Below are positions 63,537 through 64,000 of a DNA stretch of 64,000 nucleotides, in pieces. The notes under the pieces were generated by a model. That model ran no database searches. It was given only the letters and a program-made list of their open reading frames with translations, and was not told the DNA's origin. Source of the stretch: Nereida sp. MMG025 (GTDB lineage Bacteria > Pseudomonadota > Alphaproteobacteria > Rhodobacterales > Rhodobacteraceae); assembly GCF_021654165.1 (NCBI RefSeq), contig NZ_JAKFZN010000002.1, positions 425,001-489,000 of the forward strand. Direction: 5' to 3'. Both the position numbers and the translations under genes were made by a program. Within the stretch, counting starts at the first letter, position 1. Each line of letters starts with the position of its first letter.

Positions 63537-64000
63537 GGCACCACAAGCCGTGTGCGATAGGTGATCCGCTGTGCAATCCACCACAGATGATCTGGCCGAA
63601 ACGCCACGCACCCTTCGGTCGGATAGCCCTGTCTGCGCCATGCGTGAATAAAAATCGCAGACCCTGCTTTATATTCCGCGCGCGGCCAGTTCCAATCTGT
63701 AAGCACCACAAGATCATAAAGCGGATCCGCGCGGCGCAACCGTTCATGGCTATGCGGATAAGGCGCACGCACCATAAGATTGTAGTCTTCGTGATGCGGA
63801 TCATCCGACCACAGATCACCCGGTTTTATCGGCACGGCCCAATCGGTTGGCTTGTCCATCCTGTCGGGGCGATACAGCATCCCTACAATGCCGTGAATGC
63901 CGCGCGGCGTTGCACCGTCCCCCTCGCGTTTGTTGTCTGTTACACCTGATTTGCCGATTGTGCAGGGGAAGTGGCGATTCCAAAATCGCACCCCTTTGGG
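63533..64000 (-). CDS. L,D-transpeptidase-like protein (5' end beyond window)
   Basis: The 3' part of a YkuD-type gene. The frame stays open to the window edge: PKG precedes RFWNRHFPCTIGKSG, so the start is outside, and an internal GTG at 63991 is not the start. Catalytic region: AIFIHAWRRQGYPTEGCVAF, His and Cys as in the H-x(n)-x-G-C motif of L,D-transpeptidases. KREGDGATPRGIHGIVG is typical of this subfamily. It may cross-link peptidoglycan or have an altered activity. Its stop shares four bases with yggS. Confidence 0.88.
   Translation of the reverse strand, partial: PKGVRFWNRHFPCTIGKSGVTDNKREGDGATPRGIHGIVGMLYRPDRMDKPTDWAVPIKPGDLWSDDPHHEDYNLMVRAPYPHSHERLRRADPLYDLVVLTDWNWPRAEYKAGSAIFIHAWRRQGYPTEGCVAFRPDHLWWIAQRITYRTRLVVP

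Overview
The window is a gene-dense, almost entirely chromosomal-looking stretch from an alphaproteobacterium, most likely a marine Rhodobacterales (Roseobacter-group) species. The evidence is a GANTC-type CcrM methylase, a Rhodobacter-type acidic porin, a set of Rhodobacterales-typical families (DUF2125, DUF3576, DUF4170, DUF6525-like, DUF6165-like), alphaproteobacterial SerC and SerA, and an AlkB alkane hydroxylase. I see no insertion sequence, prophage, CRISPR array or rRNA. One tRNA (Arg, CCU) is present.

Layout. 1-4 kb: a cell-surface polysaccharide block (DUF6165-like protein, TPR/glycosyltransferase-like protein, a FlaA1/WbpM-type nucleotide-sugar dehydratase). 4-10.5 kb: recQ, yaaA, an orphan hybrid histidine kinase, a thiolase. 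10.5-15.8 kb: serine biosynthesis, with serC-serA on the minus strand and serB plus a TSUP transporter on the plus strand; serC has a structured leader. 15.8-21.7 kb: gpmI-envC-ctpA, ended by a strong terminator, then rppH, a secreted protein and a methyltransferase. 21.7-26.6 kb: an MltB-type transglycosylase, rnr and dapE. 26.7-29.6 kb: a choice-of-anchor-L/Hint protein followed three bases later by a bacterial ionotropic-glutamate-receptor-like channel. 29.5-31.8 kb: dapD with a coupled unknown gene, a LOG-family hydrolase, a small orphan. 32-35.2 kb: a yjbH-yjbF-yjbE-like exopolysaccharide operon. 35.2-38 kb: a LacI-family regulator with a palindromic operator, tRNA-Arg, a membrane-anchored winged-helix protein and two small secreted proteins. 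38-41 kb: rnhB behind a tandem-hairpin leader, ccrM with three GANTC sites in its promoter region, an acyltransferase. 41-44.5 kb: alkB, mutY, a DUF721 (DciA-like) gene, a DsbA-like gene. 44.5-50.6 kb: a minus-strand operon including lpxK, a WaaA-like gene, cysQ and pmbA. 50.7-54.9 kb: SDR, enoyl-CoA hydratase-like, HNH, MscS, flavoprotein. 54.9-60 kb: DUF3576-leuS-lptE-holA-GST. 60-64 kb: porin, TPR-sulfotransferase, yggS and the 3' part of an L,D-transpeptidase-like gene.

How the genes work together: several envelope functions cluster here: peptidoglycan hydrolysis and its control (envC, ctpA, mltB-like, ldt-like), lipid A/LPS (lpxK, WaaA-like, lptE), exopolysaccharide (yjbHFE) and diaminopimelate synthesis (dapD, dapE). 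The most unusual content is (i) the Hint protein/iGluR-like channel pair, (ii) the serC leader, whose pyrimidine tract can pair either with a local partner or with the ribosome-binding site, (iii) tandem hairpins with a terminator directly in front of the rnhB ribosome-binding site, and (iv) the GANTC-rich ccrM promoter.
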